NCBI GenBank assembly: GCA_963837815.1
Contig: CAWIOS010000013.1
Span: 868,001 to 932,000 of the forward strand
Direction: 5' to 3'
Source of the DNA: Fen-1273 sp963837815
GTDB taxonomy: Bacteria > Bacteroidota > Ignavibacteria > UBA10030 > UBA6906
Length of the DNA: 64,000 nucleotides
Positions 42,151 through 50,334 of the stretch are shown here, one piece after another. The notes beneath the pieces were generated by a model, which saw nothing but the letters and a program-made list of their open reading frames with translations, ran no database searches and had not been told where the DNA came from. A program made the position numbers and the translations under genes. Each line of letters begins with the position of its first letter. Within the stretch, counting starts at the first letter, position 1.

Positions 42151-42608
42151 CAGTGTATTGTGTCCCCGCTTGTGAGCATCGAACGGTTCCCCGAGGCGTC
42201 GTCTCCTCCCCTGGCAAACAACACCGAGGCGACAATTTCCCGGAGTTCCTGCACGGAGAGTTTTTCGTACCCGGCCATCATCGCCCGTTCGATGACCGTC
42301 TCAAAGTCCTTTTCGTCAAGAAGCCCGAGCTCCCGGAGCTGGATCAGGTACCCCTGGCTTTCGATGCCAAGGACTGCCTTCTCCGCCTCGTGCAGGATCC
42401 GCCGCGAGCCCTCCCCCGCGGGGGCGCTCGGCGCCGGGCGCTGCTGATTCAGCTCGCTGTTCTCGTAAATCCAGCTGAAGGCGGCGCTGATCTCCGAGGG
42501 GGTGTACCCCCGGGTCTTCAGTTCGGCCAGATCGATGTCGCTGATCCGCTTGTTGTCCTGGATCTCCGACATGATATAAATGAGGAGCTCGACGACTTTT
42601 TCCTTCAT
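42150..42608 (-). CDS. smg: Smg/DUF494 family protein
   Basis: The 152-residue protein has the family's two helical parts: EKVVELLIYIMSEIQDN near 3-19, then a GYTPSEISAAFSWI segment near 34-47, and a C-terminal half with LGIESQGYLIQLRELGLLDEKDFETVIERAM. Function is unknown; DUF494 genes commonly neighbour topA, as here. It overlaps ybeY by four bases. Confidence 0.88.
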   Translation of the reverse strand: MKEKVVELLIYIMSEIQDNKRISDIDLAELKTRGYTPSEISAAFSWIYENSELNQQRPAPSAPAGEGSRRILHEAEKAVLGIESQGYLIQLRELGLLDEKDFETVIERAMMAGYEKLSVQELREIVASVLFARGGDDASGNRSMLTSGDTIH

Positions 42609-43045
42609 GGATTCCCGCTGTCCTTCCGCGATGCGAGGATCTTCACGTACCGGTCTTCCCGCCGTTTCATGGAGCGCGCCAGGGGCGGGGTTCTGTCATC
42701 GTACCCGAACAGGTGGAGCGTCCCGTGCACGACGAGCCGGGAAACCTCCTCGGAAAACCTGACACCGTACTGCCGCGCCTGCGCGCGGGCCCTGTCGAGA
42801 TTCACGTAAATTTCGCCTTCGATCCGGCGCCCCTCCCCCAGGGGAAAGCTTATGACATCGGTGCCTCCGGCGTGTCCCAGGAACCTCCGGTTCATCCGGG
42901 CCGATGCCCCGTTGCCGACGAACACGACCCCCACCGCGGCCTGTTTCCGCCGTTCCCCTTTCGCGACGCAGGCGACCGCCGCTGCGACCGGCGTGCGACG
43001 TATCCTGACGGACCGGTGCGCATTGAACACTGCAACATCGATCAC
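42605..43045 (-). CDS. ybeY: Endoribonuclease YbeY, third histidine ligand replaced
   Basis: YbeY takes part in rRNA maturation and ribosome quality control. The 146-residue protein has the TDVISFPL motif near 61-68, GEIYVNLDRA near 77-86 and the metal motif HGTLHLFGYDD near 108-118. The usual HGxLHLxGYDH has a third histidine where this protein has aspartate. The same change is common in Bacteroidota YbeY. The start is a GTG at 43045 overlapping the upstream 68-codon gene (GTGA). Confidence 0.93.
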   Translation of the reverse strand: MIDVAVFNAHRSVRIRRTPVAAAVACVAKGERRKQAAVGVVFVGNGASARMNRRFLGHAGGTDVISFPLGEGRRIEGEIYVNLDRARAQARQYGVRFSEEVSRLVVHGTLHLFGYDDRTPPLARSMKRREDRYVKILASRKDSGNP

Positions 43046-43248
43046 GAACGCGCACCGGTCTTTGTCCGCCGGGCGCGGGCAGGCCGCCTCCGCGGCGGTT
43101 TCTTCTCCGCCTCGAGCACGGGCTCCGTGAGCGAAAGCGCAACCCCGGACATCATCACCTCGGGCGAAAGCTGTGTAAAATCCCCGGACAGGATCGCCCG
43201 GTCAACATTGGCGAACAGCGTGCAGCCTGCCGTCCGTTCTATGATCAA
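43042..43248 (-). CDS. Unknown small protein upstream of ybeY
   Basis: The 68-residue frame starts at a TTG at 43248 overlapping the upstream stop by four bases (TTGA), and its own stop overlaps the ybeY GTG by four bases. This tight packing is the main evidence that it is real. Residues 1-46 are mixed (a CTLFANVDRAIL segment); residues 47-68 are very basic and arginine-rich. I do not recognise it. Confidence 0.5.
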   Translation of the reverse strand: MIIERTAGCTLFANVDRAILSGDFTQLSPEVMMSGVALSLTEPVLEAEKKPPRRRPARARRTKTGARS

Positions 43249-43550
43249 TCCGGAGAGTTTCCCCCGTGCTCGCCGACAAACGTCGCCTCGCCGAGATCCT
43301 CGCTGATCACGAACCCGGAACAGAAGTGCATCTGGAGATGCGCGGCTTCGGTGTACACGGAGATCAGATTCCCCTTCCTGCGCCCGATCCTGACATCGGG
43401 ATAGATTTCCAGGGCAAGCTTCCTCACGGCGCTGCCGCCGGACTCCTGCGCGGCGATCTCAAACCTGTAATTGGACCCCATGCTCCTGGCGGTGACGCCG
43501 AAGAGGGATTCCAGACGCTTGATCGCTGACGGGGTGAAGATTGTTCCCAT
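43245..43550 (-). CDS. Unknown 101-residue protein heading the ybeY-topA operon
   Basis: The protein begins MGTIFTPSAIKRLESLFGV and has a mixed alpha/beta pattern with a KLALEIYPDVRIGRRKGNLISVYTE segment. A GAGG ribosome site lies 7 nt before the ATG. It is preceded by a strong promoter and a long structured leader, and overlaps the next gene by four bases. I do not recognise the family. Confidence 0.65.
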   Translation of the reverse strand: MGTIFTPSAIKRLESLFGVTARSMGSNYRFEIAAQESGGSAVRKLALEIYPDVRIGRRKGNLISVYTEAAHLQMHFCSGFVISEDLGEATFVGEHGGNSPD

Positions 43551-43594
43551 GCGGACGCCTCAGGAATATCGTGCTATCGGGTGCGGGGCAGGGT

Positions 43595-43741
43595 ACACGA
43601 AAGCCCCGGCTGGCTGCCCGCTCCTCGCGGAGGTCCACCGACCGGGGCTCGCTGACATTGGTAGTATCCGGCCCCCTGACGCCGGGCCGGACTTACATTC
43701 TCGTTGCCCATCCATTGATGCGGATTCGACTGGAGCTCCTC
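43595..43741 (-). ncRNA. Structured 5' leader or small RNA before the ybeY-topA operon
   Basis: Between the promoter (43749-43777) and the first gene (43550) there is a transcribed region of about 190 nt. On the minus strand it contains two perfect stems: TCCGGCCC/GGGCCGGA (43691-43684 with 43674-43667) and AGCCCCGG/CCGGGGCT (43649-43642 with 43609-43602). The second encloses a smaller CCTC/GAGG hairpin and is followed by TTTCG, too weak for a sure terminator. I could not match it to a riboswitch, SRP RNA or 6S RNA I know. It may be a regulatory leader or a free RNA. Confidence 0.45.
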
Positions 43742-43748
43742 CCCCGGA

Positions 43749-43777
43749 AATATAGCCAGCACAGGATCGATTGTCAA
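43749..43777 (-). promoter_or_regulatory. Strong sigma70-type promoter of the ybeY-topA operon
   Basis: A perfect -35 TTGACA (43772-43777), a 17-bp spacer and a -10 TATATT (43749-43754) lie on the minus strand, starting 4 bp after the stop of the metallo-beta-lactamase gene. It is among the best promoter matches in the window. Confidence 0.8.
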
Positions 43778-43781
43778 GCGT

Positions 43782-44678
43782 TCACCATTCCAGCTCCATT
43801 CCTTCCGCCGCCGCGATGCACTCGAACCGGTAGTTCCGGGTCCGGATCTCGCGGAGGCACTTGCTCAGAATTTCGTCCACCTTGTCGTCCGTATGCGACT
43901 GCTCGTGATGGAACAGGACCAGCCGCTTGACGGCCGCCTCGTCGGCGATCTTCAGCGAGAACAGGTAGTGGGAATGCCCCCACCCGACGTGGTTGACGTA
44001 CTCTTCCGGCGTGTACGTCGTATCGTGAATGAGGATGTCGGCACCCCGCGCGAAATCGAAAATGCGCTGGTTCGGATCCCCTTTCACCGCAAGGTACTTC
44101 TCGACGATGTTCTTGTCGACGTTCTTGACGGAACGCGCGACCTCCCTGTCGAACGGTTCGTTGTCGCTGATGTAGACAAGGGATTTCCCCCCGACGTTCA
44201 GGCGGTACCCGAGCGCGAACGCGGGATGGTTGACGTAGATAGAGGAGAGCGTCGCCTCGAACAGCGGGATCGTCTCCTCGCGGACCGGGTGAAACCGGAT
44301 CTTTGCCTTCAGCTCGTTCAGCTGGATCGGAAAGTAGACCTTGTCCATCTGGTCGGAGATCATCTGGCGGAGTTTCAGGTTCCTGGACTGCGCCCCGATA
44401 ATCGTGAACTCGTTCCCCGAGATGTAGAGCGGCTTGAAGAAAGGGAAGCCGTGGATGTGGTCCCAGTGGGGGTGGCTGATGGCGAGGAACGCCTTGACGG
44501 ACTCGCCGGTCGCCATCAGTGCGTCGCCGAGACCCCGGATCCCTGTGCCGGCGTCGAAAACGACGAGGTTGTCCCTGTGGAGCCGGACCTCGACGCAGGG
44601 GGTGTTTCCGCCGTAGCGGACGGTATCCTTGCCGGGGGTGGGGAGGGAACCACGCGTTCCCCAGAATTTGACCTTCAT
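43782..44678 (-). CDS. Metallo-beta-lactamase fold hydrolase
   Basis: The 298-residue protein has an MBL fold: MKVKFWGTRGSLPTPG at the start, VFDAGTGIRGLG near 39-50, the metal motif ISHPHWDHIHGFPF near 67-80, a SDNEPFD segment near 171, and HDTTYTPEEY near 215. It belongs to the GTRGS subgroup of uncharacterised phosphodiesterase-like enzymes. Its start overlaps the gamma carbonic anhydrase stop by four bases. It is the last gene of the ctpA transcript. Confidence 0.9.
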   Translation of the reverse strand: MKVKFWGTRGSLPTPGKDTVRYGGNTPCVEVRLHRDNLVVFDAGTGIRGLGDALMATGESVKAFLAISHPHWDHIHGFPFFKPLYISGNEFTIIGAQSRNLKLRQMISDQMDKVYFPIQLNELKAKIRFHPVREETIPLFEATLSSIYVNHPAFALGYRLNVGGKSLVYISDNEPFDREVARSVKNVDKNIVEKYLAVKGDPNQRIFDFARGADILIHDTTYTPEEYVNHVGWGHSHYLFSLKIADEAAVKRLVLFHHEQSHTDDKVDEILSKCLREIRTRNYRFECIAAAEGMELEW

Positions 44679-45205
44679 GCGCCTGCTCCCTGACGGACGT
44701 TGCTTGTTGAGCTTGCGGCATACGCGACGTAGTTGGCCGCCGACTGCAATATCGCCTTCCGCTCCTCCACGGTCAACCCGCGCACGACTCTCGCCGGCAC
44801 GCCCGCCGCGAGCATCCCGGCGGGCACGACAAAATTCTCCTTCACCACTGCACCGGCGGCGATAAGGGCCCCTTCGCCCACCGCCGCGTTATCGAGAACG
44901 ACCGCGTTCATCCCGATAAGCGAGCCCCTCCCGATCCGGCACCCGTGGATCATCGCCATATGCCCGACTGTCACTTCCTCGCCGATCTCCACGGGGAGCC
45001 TTGCAGTGACATGGAGCACGCACCCGTCCTGGATGTTCGACCTCCGTCCGATGCGTATGGCATTGATGTCGCCCCGGAGCACGGCGTTATACCAGACGCT
45101 CGCCTCTTCCCCGATCACAACGTCGCCGATGAGCCACGCTCCTTCCGCGACAAACGCCGTCGGGTGCACCGAGGGGGCGACGCCATGATGGACCACAATC
45201 CCCAC
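44675..45205 (-). CDS. Gamma-carbonic anhydrase-like hexapeptide-repeat protein
   Basis: The 176-residue protein is a left-handed beta-helix of I/V-G-x4 turns with the gamma-CA landmarks SVWYNAVLRGDINAIRIGRRSNIQDGCVLHV near 35-65 and VTVGHMAMIHGC near 76-87, which provide the three metal histidines. Function as carbonic anhydrase is not sure, since many homologues lack activity. I choose the GTG at 45205 with AGGG upstream, just after the DUF3108 stop. Confidence 0.9.
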   Translation of the reverse strand: MGIVVHHGVAPSVHPTAFVAEGAWLIGDVVIGEEASVWYNAVLRGDINAIRIGRRSNIQDGCVLHVTARLPVEIGEEVTVGHMAMIHGCRIGRGSLIGMNAVVLDNAAVGEGALIAAGAVVKENFVVPAGMLAAGVPARVVRGLTVEERKAILQSAANYVAYAASSTSNVRQGAGA

Positions 45206-45207
45206 GC

Positions 45208-46056
45208 CTACCCTTTCGCCCTCGGCGGGTTCCAGCCCGGCCGGTTCCATTTCATAAGCTCCACCGTGACGCTCCCGATGATGACCTTCATCTTGGCCTG
45301 GATCGGCACACGGGCGTCGTCGTTGGAAAACCACCCTTCGAACCCGCCGGTGAGCCCGTAGATGCCGACGAAATCCATGTTTCCCTCAAACCGCACGACG
45401 TCCACCGGATAATCGACCGCATCGAGGTCAACGGACGTATGTTCACCCTTGAAATCGATGTACGTGCTGACCTTCTGCTCCTTGATGAGCGTGGGGACGT
45501 TGAGCTTTTCCCCCGAGTAGAGCATGGCGCGCGCGAAGTAAAACAGCGAGAGCCCGTCCTGGTACCGGCCCGGTATGGGGAGCGTGTCCCGTCTGACGAT
45601 GACGGAATCGTGATTTCCCACCTCGATGAGGACGCGCTTCCCCGGGTAGTCGAAGAAATACCGGGAGACGTCCCACTGGCCTTCGTCCTTCTGTTTTCCC
45701 ACGAACTTCCTGGAATACATACCGCTGTCGACAAGGCTTTCATAGACGGCGTGAAGGTCGACAAACGGGACTTTCGGGTATGAGTCGATGTACCCTCTCC
45801 CGTTGTATGCCGGCGACGACCCGCCGCGGACGGATCCCAGGACCTTGATCCGCACCTGCCCGAGATCGAAGAACCCGTACCGGACGTTGTACACAAGCTC
45901 CTCCCCCTCCACGAACACCCTTTCGGGGGGGGGAGGCGGTGACTGCGAACGGACAACCGCCGGGGTGAACGCCGCCGAAGCGGCAAGGAGGACAGCGAGG
46001 AGCACCGCGCGCGCGCCCGGAGGACGCGCGGCGGGGGAAGACCCGTTTCTCATCAT
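45208..46056 (-). CDS. DUF3108 secreted/periplasmic protein
   Basis: The 282-residue protein has a basic start and a signal peptide (hydrophobic residues about 17-36, then VRSQS), a proline run, and the DUF3108 core: GEELVYNVRYGFFDLGQVRI near 52-71, then a repeated beta-sandwich-like set of strands with DGLSLFYFARAM in the middle. Function is unknown. The start overlaps the ctpA stop by four bases and the stop is 2 bp from the gamma-CA GTG. Confidence 0.85.
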   Translation of the reverse strand: MMRNGSSPAARPPGARAVLLAVLLAASAAFTPAVVRSQSPPPPPERVFVEGEELVYNVRYGFFDLGQVRIKVLGSVRGGSSPAYNGRGYIDSYPKVPFVDLHAVYESLVDSGMYSRKFVGKQKDEGQWDVSRYFFDYPGKRVLIEVGNHDSVIVRRDTLPIPGRYQDGLSLFYFARAMLYSGEKLNVPTLIKEQKVSTYIDFKGEHTSVDLDAVDYPVDVVRFEGNMDFVGIYGLTGGFEGWFSNDDARVPIQAKMKVIIGSVTVELMKWNRPGWNPPRAKG

Positions 46057-47669
46057 TTAAGGCTCGAGAGATTGCTCAGGATGCGCTCCGTTTCCGGGAA
46101 GAGCGCCATCGCCTTCAGGAACTGGCTGTCCTCCCGCAGCATGACGCGGGACGAGCCCTCATTCCCCCATATGCCCCGGGCGATGAATGCCTTTGTGAAC
46201 GCCTTAATATAGTGAAGGTCCTTGTCATACTCCTCCTGCTTGAACGGCGCCCCCGCGGCCTTCGCGAGCGACTGGATATCCGCAAGCATCGCCCCGTTTA
46301 CGTCGAACTCCTCCGCAAACCTGGAGGGATCCTTTCCGTACTGCGATTTCAGTTCCGCGCCGTGCCTGTCCAGGTATTTGTCCGCAAACTGGAGGAAGAC
46401 ATTCCGGCTCCGGAGCTGGACCGTGTATTCGGTCAGGTGGTCGGATTTCACGATGTAATCGGGCGTGATCCCCCCCCCGCCGTAGACGATGCGCCCCCCC
46501 ATGGTCTTGAAAACCGGGCGCGTCGAGTCCCGTTCCTCACTGTGCGTCACGTTGTCCCCCTCGACCTCGTGGCGCTCGTAGGCGGCGCGGGCGTATTTCG
46601 CCTTGTCCTGATCGTACGGCCGCTGGATGAGCCGTCCGCTCGGCGTGTAATAGCGGGCGGTCGTCAGGCGGAAGGCGGAACCGTCCTTCAGGTCGAACTG
46701 GCGCTGCACGAGGCCCTTGCCGAACGTCGTCTCGCCGACGACGAGCCCCCTGTCCCAGTCCTGTACCGCGCCTGCGACGATCTCGCTCGCCGAAGCCGAG
46801 CCGGCGTTGACGAGGATGATCAGCGTCACGTCCTTGAACTTGCCGGCGCCGGAGGAGACGTATTCATCGTCAAACTCAGGCCTCCGCCCCTTCGTGTAAA
46901 CGATTTTCCGCCCCCGGGGCATCAACTCATCCACGAGCTTGTACGCCTGCTCGAGGTACCCGCCCGGGTTGGCGCGGAGATCGAGGACGAGGCGCTTCAT
47001 CCCCTCCCCGGAGAGCTTCGTCAGTGCGGTGAGAAACTCGTCGTGCGTTTTGGCCGCAAACCGGTTGACGCTTACGTAGCCGGTCTGCCCGTCGATCATG
47101 AAGGAGGCGTCAACGGTGTAAATCGGAATTTTGTCGCGTGTGATGTCGAAATCGAGAAGGCCCCCCATCCCCGCGCGGACGATGGAGACCTTCACGCGGC
47201 TCCCCTTGGGTCCGCGCAGCTTCTTCTGCACTCCCTCCTGGGTGATCCCGATCGCGGAGCTGTCATTGATCCGGACGATCTTGTCTCCCGACTGGATGCC
47301 GAGCGCCTCGCTCGGCCCGCCGGCGATGGGCGCAACGACGAGGAGCGTGTCAGCAAGAACCTGGTATTCGATGCCGATCCCTTCAAAACTCCCCTGGAAA
47401 TCCTCGGTCACCCGCTGCATCTCCGACGCGGGGATGTACACGGAATGCGGATCGAGCTGATTCAGGAGTCCGCTGATCGCGGCCTCGGTCAGTTTGCCCG
47501 TGTCGACGTCCTCCACGTAATATTTCTCCGTGTAGTTGAGGACGTCGCCGAACTTGTGAAGCTGATCGTAAATCGTATCCCCTGAGATCAGCTGGTTGAG
47601 CATCGAGCCGGCGATGACGCTCACCACAATGAGGAGGATCACCGTTCCGAGCGAAAATCGTTTCTGCAT
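46053..47669 (-). CDS. ctpA: S41 family C-terminal processing protease
   Basis: The 538-residue periplasmic protease begins with a membrane anchor (SLGTVILLIVVSVIAGSML), has a PDZ domain with GIGIEYQVLADTLLVVAPIAGGPSEALGIQSGD near 95-125, and the catalytic segment: VLDLRANPGGYLEQA near 220 and GSASASEIVAGAVQDWDRGLVVGETTFGKGLVQ near 285-317, with the nucleophilic serine in ASASE and lysine in FGKG. An AGGGA site lies 9 nt before the ATG at 47669. Confidence 0.94.
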   Translation of the reverse strand: MQKRFSLGTVILLIVVSVIAGSMLNQLISGDTIYDQLHKFGDVLNYTEKYYVEDVDTGKLTEAAISGLLNQLDPHSVYIPASEMQRVTEDFQGSFEGIGIEYQVLADTLLVVAPIAGGPSEALGIQSGDKIVRINDSSAIGITQEGVQKKLRGPKGSRVKVSIVRAGMGGLLDFDITRDKIPIYTVDASFMIDGQTGYVSVNRFAAKTHDEFLTALTKLSGEGMKRLVLDLRANPGGYLEQAYKLVDELMPRGRKIVYTKGRRPEFDDEYVSSGAGKFKDVTLIILVNAGSASASEIVAGAVQDWDRGLVVGETTFGKGLVQRQFDLKDGSAFRLTTARYYTPSGRLIQRPYDQDKAKYARAAYERHEVEGDNVTHSEERDSTRPVFKTMGGRIVYGGGGITPDYIVKSDHLTEYTVQLRSRNVFLQFADKYLDRHGAELKSQYGKDPSRFAEEFDVNGAMLADIQSLAKAAGAPFKQEEYDKDLHYIKAFTKAFIARGIWGNEGSSRVMLREDSQFLKAMALFPETERILSNLSSLK

Positions 47670-47705
47670 GAACACGTTCCCTATAAAGTGTCGAGAGTGC
47701 TGGGT

Positions 47706-47734
47706 AGTGTATCTAATAACAGCCTGAAAGTCAA
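47706..47734 (-). promoter_or_regulatory. Sigma70-type promoter of the ctpA operon
   Basis: TTGACT (47729-47734) and TACACT (47706-47711) lie 17 bp apart on the minus strand. The ctpA start is 37 bp downstream of the -10. It would drive ctpA, DUF3108, gamma-CA and the MBL gene. Confidence 0.65.
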
Positions 47735-47792
47735 ACATGGTTCCCTCCGTGTTCCGGCCGGCGTGCCGCACGTCACCGAACTCTCCTCCGCG

Positions 47793-48533
47793 TCACCGAA
47801 CCGGTTTCCATTCGCTCAGAATCGACCTTCTCAGGAAAAAGACCGCGAGAAAATTGACGAACCAGGAGACCGTGACGTACAGATACCCGTACCGCCGGTA
47901 GCGCCGCGGCGACTCGTAGACCGTGATGCTTTCAAGGAACTTCACGCGCCCCACCTTCTCCAGCCGCCGGAACATGTCGTAGTCTTCGCCGGCGGCGATC
48001 CGGTCGGCGTATCCGCACACGGCCTCGAAGACCTCCCGCGTCATGATGTGACATTCCCCCCGCCCCATCCCCATCCCCACCCTGTTCATCGCCGCGAAGA
48101 ACCAGTTGTAGAACCCATGAAACGCCCTGTCAGCAGGGCGGCGTTCGTCGGGATAGACCTCGACCCTGCACGTGAGCGCGGCGCGTCCCGCCACGCCGAT
48201 CTCAGCGGCGACAGTCGCGAAGAACGCCTCCGGGTTCCCGATAAGCGTGTCGGCATTCAGGAAGACGAACACGGCGCCCTTCGCACCGCGCGCGCCGAGG
48301 TTCCTCCCCATGGCGATCGTCTGCTTCACCCCCGCGGCGTTCGTGACGACGGTGTGTGCGTGCGCCGCGGCGATCGCGAGCGTACGGTCGGTGCTCCCCC
48401 CGTCGCTTACGACGAGCTCGATCCCGTACCGGGCGACAAGGTCGGGGGTGAACTGCAGGAGCATCCGTTCAAGGAGCTTCTCTTCGTTCAGTGTCGGAAC
48501 GATGACGCTTATAGTATATGCCGGAGTGTTCAC
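47793..48533 (-). CDS. Glycosyltransferase family 2
   Basis: The 246-residue enzyme has a GT-A domain: ISVIVPTLNEEKLLERML near 8-25, ELVVSDGGSTDRTLAIA near 39-55, GAVFVFLNADTLIG near 86-99 with the DxD-like NAD, and AAGEDYDMFRRLEKVGRVKFL near 180-200. The C-terminal 25 residues are hydrophobic with a basic end (a membrane segment). It starts at a GTG preceded by GAGG. The acceptor is unknown. Confidence 0.88.
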   Translation of the reverse strand: MNTPAYTISVIVPTLNEEKLLERMLLQFTPDLVARYGIELVVSDGGSTDRTLAIAAAHAHTVVTNAAGVKQTIAMGRNLGARGAKGAVFVFLNADTLIGNPEAFFATVAAEIGVAGRAALTCRVEVYPDERRPADRAFHGFYNWFFAAMNRVGMGMGRGECHIMTREVFEAVCGYADRIAAGEDYDMFRRLEKVGRVKFLESITVYESPRRYRRYGYLYVTVSWFVNFLAVFFLRRSILSEWKPVR

Positions 48534-48676
48534 CGAACCTCAAACCGGAGTGTGGCGGAGGAGGGTCCGATCGTGCAGGAGGGAACCCGCCTGAACACGC
48601 GCACGGTATCGGACATTATCACCTGTACGGGGTCCGAAATCCTGCAGGGTGCCTGCATGTCGTTCGTTGTTTTCAT
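48530..48676 (-). CDS. Possible 48-residue protein in front of the glycosyltransferase
   Basis: A frame of 49 codons begins at ATG 48676 and ends at TGA 48530-48532, overlapping the glycosyltransferase GTG (GTGA). The sequence, beginning MKTTNDMQAPCRI, has no recognised motif and two internal methionines. A G-rich run lies 11 nt upstream. The overlap is the only real support; it may be noise in the 238-bp gap after lysS. Confidence 0.28.
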   Translation of the reverse strand: MKTTNDMQAPCRISDPVQVIMSDTVRVFRRVPSCTIGPSSATLRFEVR

Positions 48677-48771
48677 CGGAATCTTGTCCCCCCCGGCGCG
48701 GCCGGGGCCGCAGGAAGGCGAGGAGACGGATACGAAGGCACGTTCTCATGCGGTCCCCGGGAGGGCCGGAC

Positions 48772-50295
48772 TCAGGCGTTTTCGCCGGATTCCGGTTTCA
48801 TCTGCGGAAAGAGGATCACGTCCCGGATGGATTCTTCCCCCGTCAGCAGCATTGTCAGCCTGTCGACACCTACCCCGAGCCCGGCGGTCGGCGGCATGCC
48901 GTATTCCAGTGCGCGCAGGTAGTCCTCGTCCAGCGGCTGGACTTCCGCCTCCCCCCTGGACTTCGCACGCATCTGCTCCTCGAATCTGGCACGCTGATCC
49001 AGAGGATCGTTCAGTTCGCTGAAGGCGTTGCAGATCTCGTGGCCGTTGCAGATCGCCTCGAATCTCTCCACGAGCCCCTCCTCCGAACGGTGCTTCTTCG
49101 CCAGAGGCGACATCTCCATCGGGTAGTCGGTGACGAACGTCGGCTGGACGAGCGTATGCTCGACCCGTTCGCCGAATATCGCGTCGATGATCCTCCCCGC
49201 CCCGTCCGTTTCCTCGACCTCCACGTGAAGCTCCTTCGCGACCGCGCGGAGTTCCGCCTCCCCCCTGCCGCGGAGGGAATGACCGGTCCGCTCGCGGATC
49301 GCGTCGAACATCGTGATCCTCTTCCAGGGGGGCTTGAAATCGATTGTCGTGCCGCGGGCGGTCACCTGCGTCGTCCCGTTCAGCGCGAGCGCTACGCCGC
49401 TGATGAGCTCCTCGACGAGCGTCATCATCCAGAGGTAGTCACGGTACGGGACGTAGACTTCAAGCATTGTGAATTCGGGATTGTGCGAACGGTCCATCCC
49501 CTCGTTCCGGAAGTCCTTGGCGATCTCATACACCCCGTCGTACCCGCCGACGATGAGACGCTTGAGATACAGTTCGTCGGCAATCCGAAGGTACAGGTCG
49601 ATGTCGAGGGCGTTGTGATGCGTGACGAAGGGACGGGCGAAGGCTCCCCCGTACTGCGGCTGGAGGGCGGGGGTCTCCACTTCAAGAAACCCCCTGGCAT
49701 CGAGGTCGCGGCGGATCGATGAAACGATCGCAGCCCTCTTCCTGAAGACCTCCCGGACATGCGGGTTCGTGATCAGGTCGACGTATCTCTGCCTGTAGCG
49801 GAGTTCCCTGTCGGAAAACGGATCGAACACCGTCCTGTTCCCGTTCTCATCCACCTTCTCCTTCGGCACCGGGAGCGGGCGGAGCGATTTTGAAAGGAGG
49901 ACAAGCCGGCGGGAATGCACGGACACCTCTCCCGTCCTTGTCCTGAACACAAACCCCTCGACGCCGACAATGTCGCCGATGTCCATCAGCCGGAACGCGT
50001 CATAGGCTTCCCCCAGATCGTCCCGCTTCAGGTAGACCTGTATCCGGCCCCGAGAATCCTCGAGGTGAAAAAACGACGCCTTCCCCATCCGGCGCAGCGA
50101 CATGATGCGTCCTGCCACGGCCACCTCGCGCGGCGGTTCCTCCCCGGTGAATGACTCCCTGATCTCCGCGGAAAACGCGTTCCTGTCGAACGAGTGCGGA
50201 TACGGGTTGATGCCGTGAGCGCGCAGCTCCGCAAGTTCCTCGCGGCGCCGCAGCATGAGATCATTCAGTTCCCGGGCATCCGATTGCTGATCCAC
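48772..50295 (-). CDS. lysS: Lysyl-tRNA synthetase (class II)
   Basis: The 507-residue enzyme has the OB-fold anticodon-binding domain near 60-150 (EVAVAGRIMSLRRMGKASFFHLED) and class II motifs: motif 1 region FLEVETPALQPQYGGAFARPF, motif 2 FRNEGMDRSHNPEFTMLEVY near 265-284, and motif 3 MPPTAGLGVGVDRLTMLLT near 473-491. Length is normal. It is downstream of the K+ channel gene by 39 bp. Confidence 0.97.
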   Translation of the reverse strand: MDQQSDARELNDLMLRRREELAELRAHGINPYPHSFDRNAFSAEIRESFTGEEPPREVAVAGRIMSLRRMGKASFFHLEDSRGRIQVYLKRDDLGEAYDAFRLMDIGDIVGVEGFVFRTRTGEVSVHSRRLVLLSKSLRPLPVPKEKVDENGNRTVFDPFSDRELRYRQRYVDLITNPHVREVFRKRAAIVSSIRRDLDARGFLEVETPALQPQYGGAFARPFVTHHNALDIDLYLRIADELYLKRLIVGGYDGVYEIAKDFRNEGMDRSHNPEFTMLEVYVPYRDYLWMMTLVEELISGVALALNGTTQVTARGTTIDFKPPWKRITMFDAIRERTGHSLRGRGEAELRAVAKELHVEVEETDGAGRIIDAIFGERVEHTLVQPTFVTDYPMEMSPLAKKHRSEEGLVERFEAICNGHEICNAFSELNDPLDQRARFEEQMRAKSRGEAEVQPLDEDYLRALEYGMPPTAGLGVGVDRLTMLLTGEESIRDVILFPQMKPESGENA

Positions 50296-50334
50296 CTTCT
50301 TCTCCGTTCTTGCAGTGAATGTGTACGCCCGCGT

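Noticed and set aside
43551..43741. Identification of the structured leader as SRP RNA, 6S RNA or a named riboswitch
   Set aside because: None of the conserved cores I know (for example the SRP GGAAG/AGCAG loop) is present; left unassigned.
48540..48749. 69-codon frame between lysS and the glycosyltransferase
   Set aside because: No ribosome site, arginine-rich shadow-like content, and it overlaps a slightly better 48-codon candidate in another frame.
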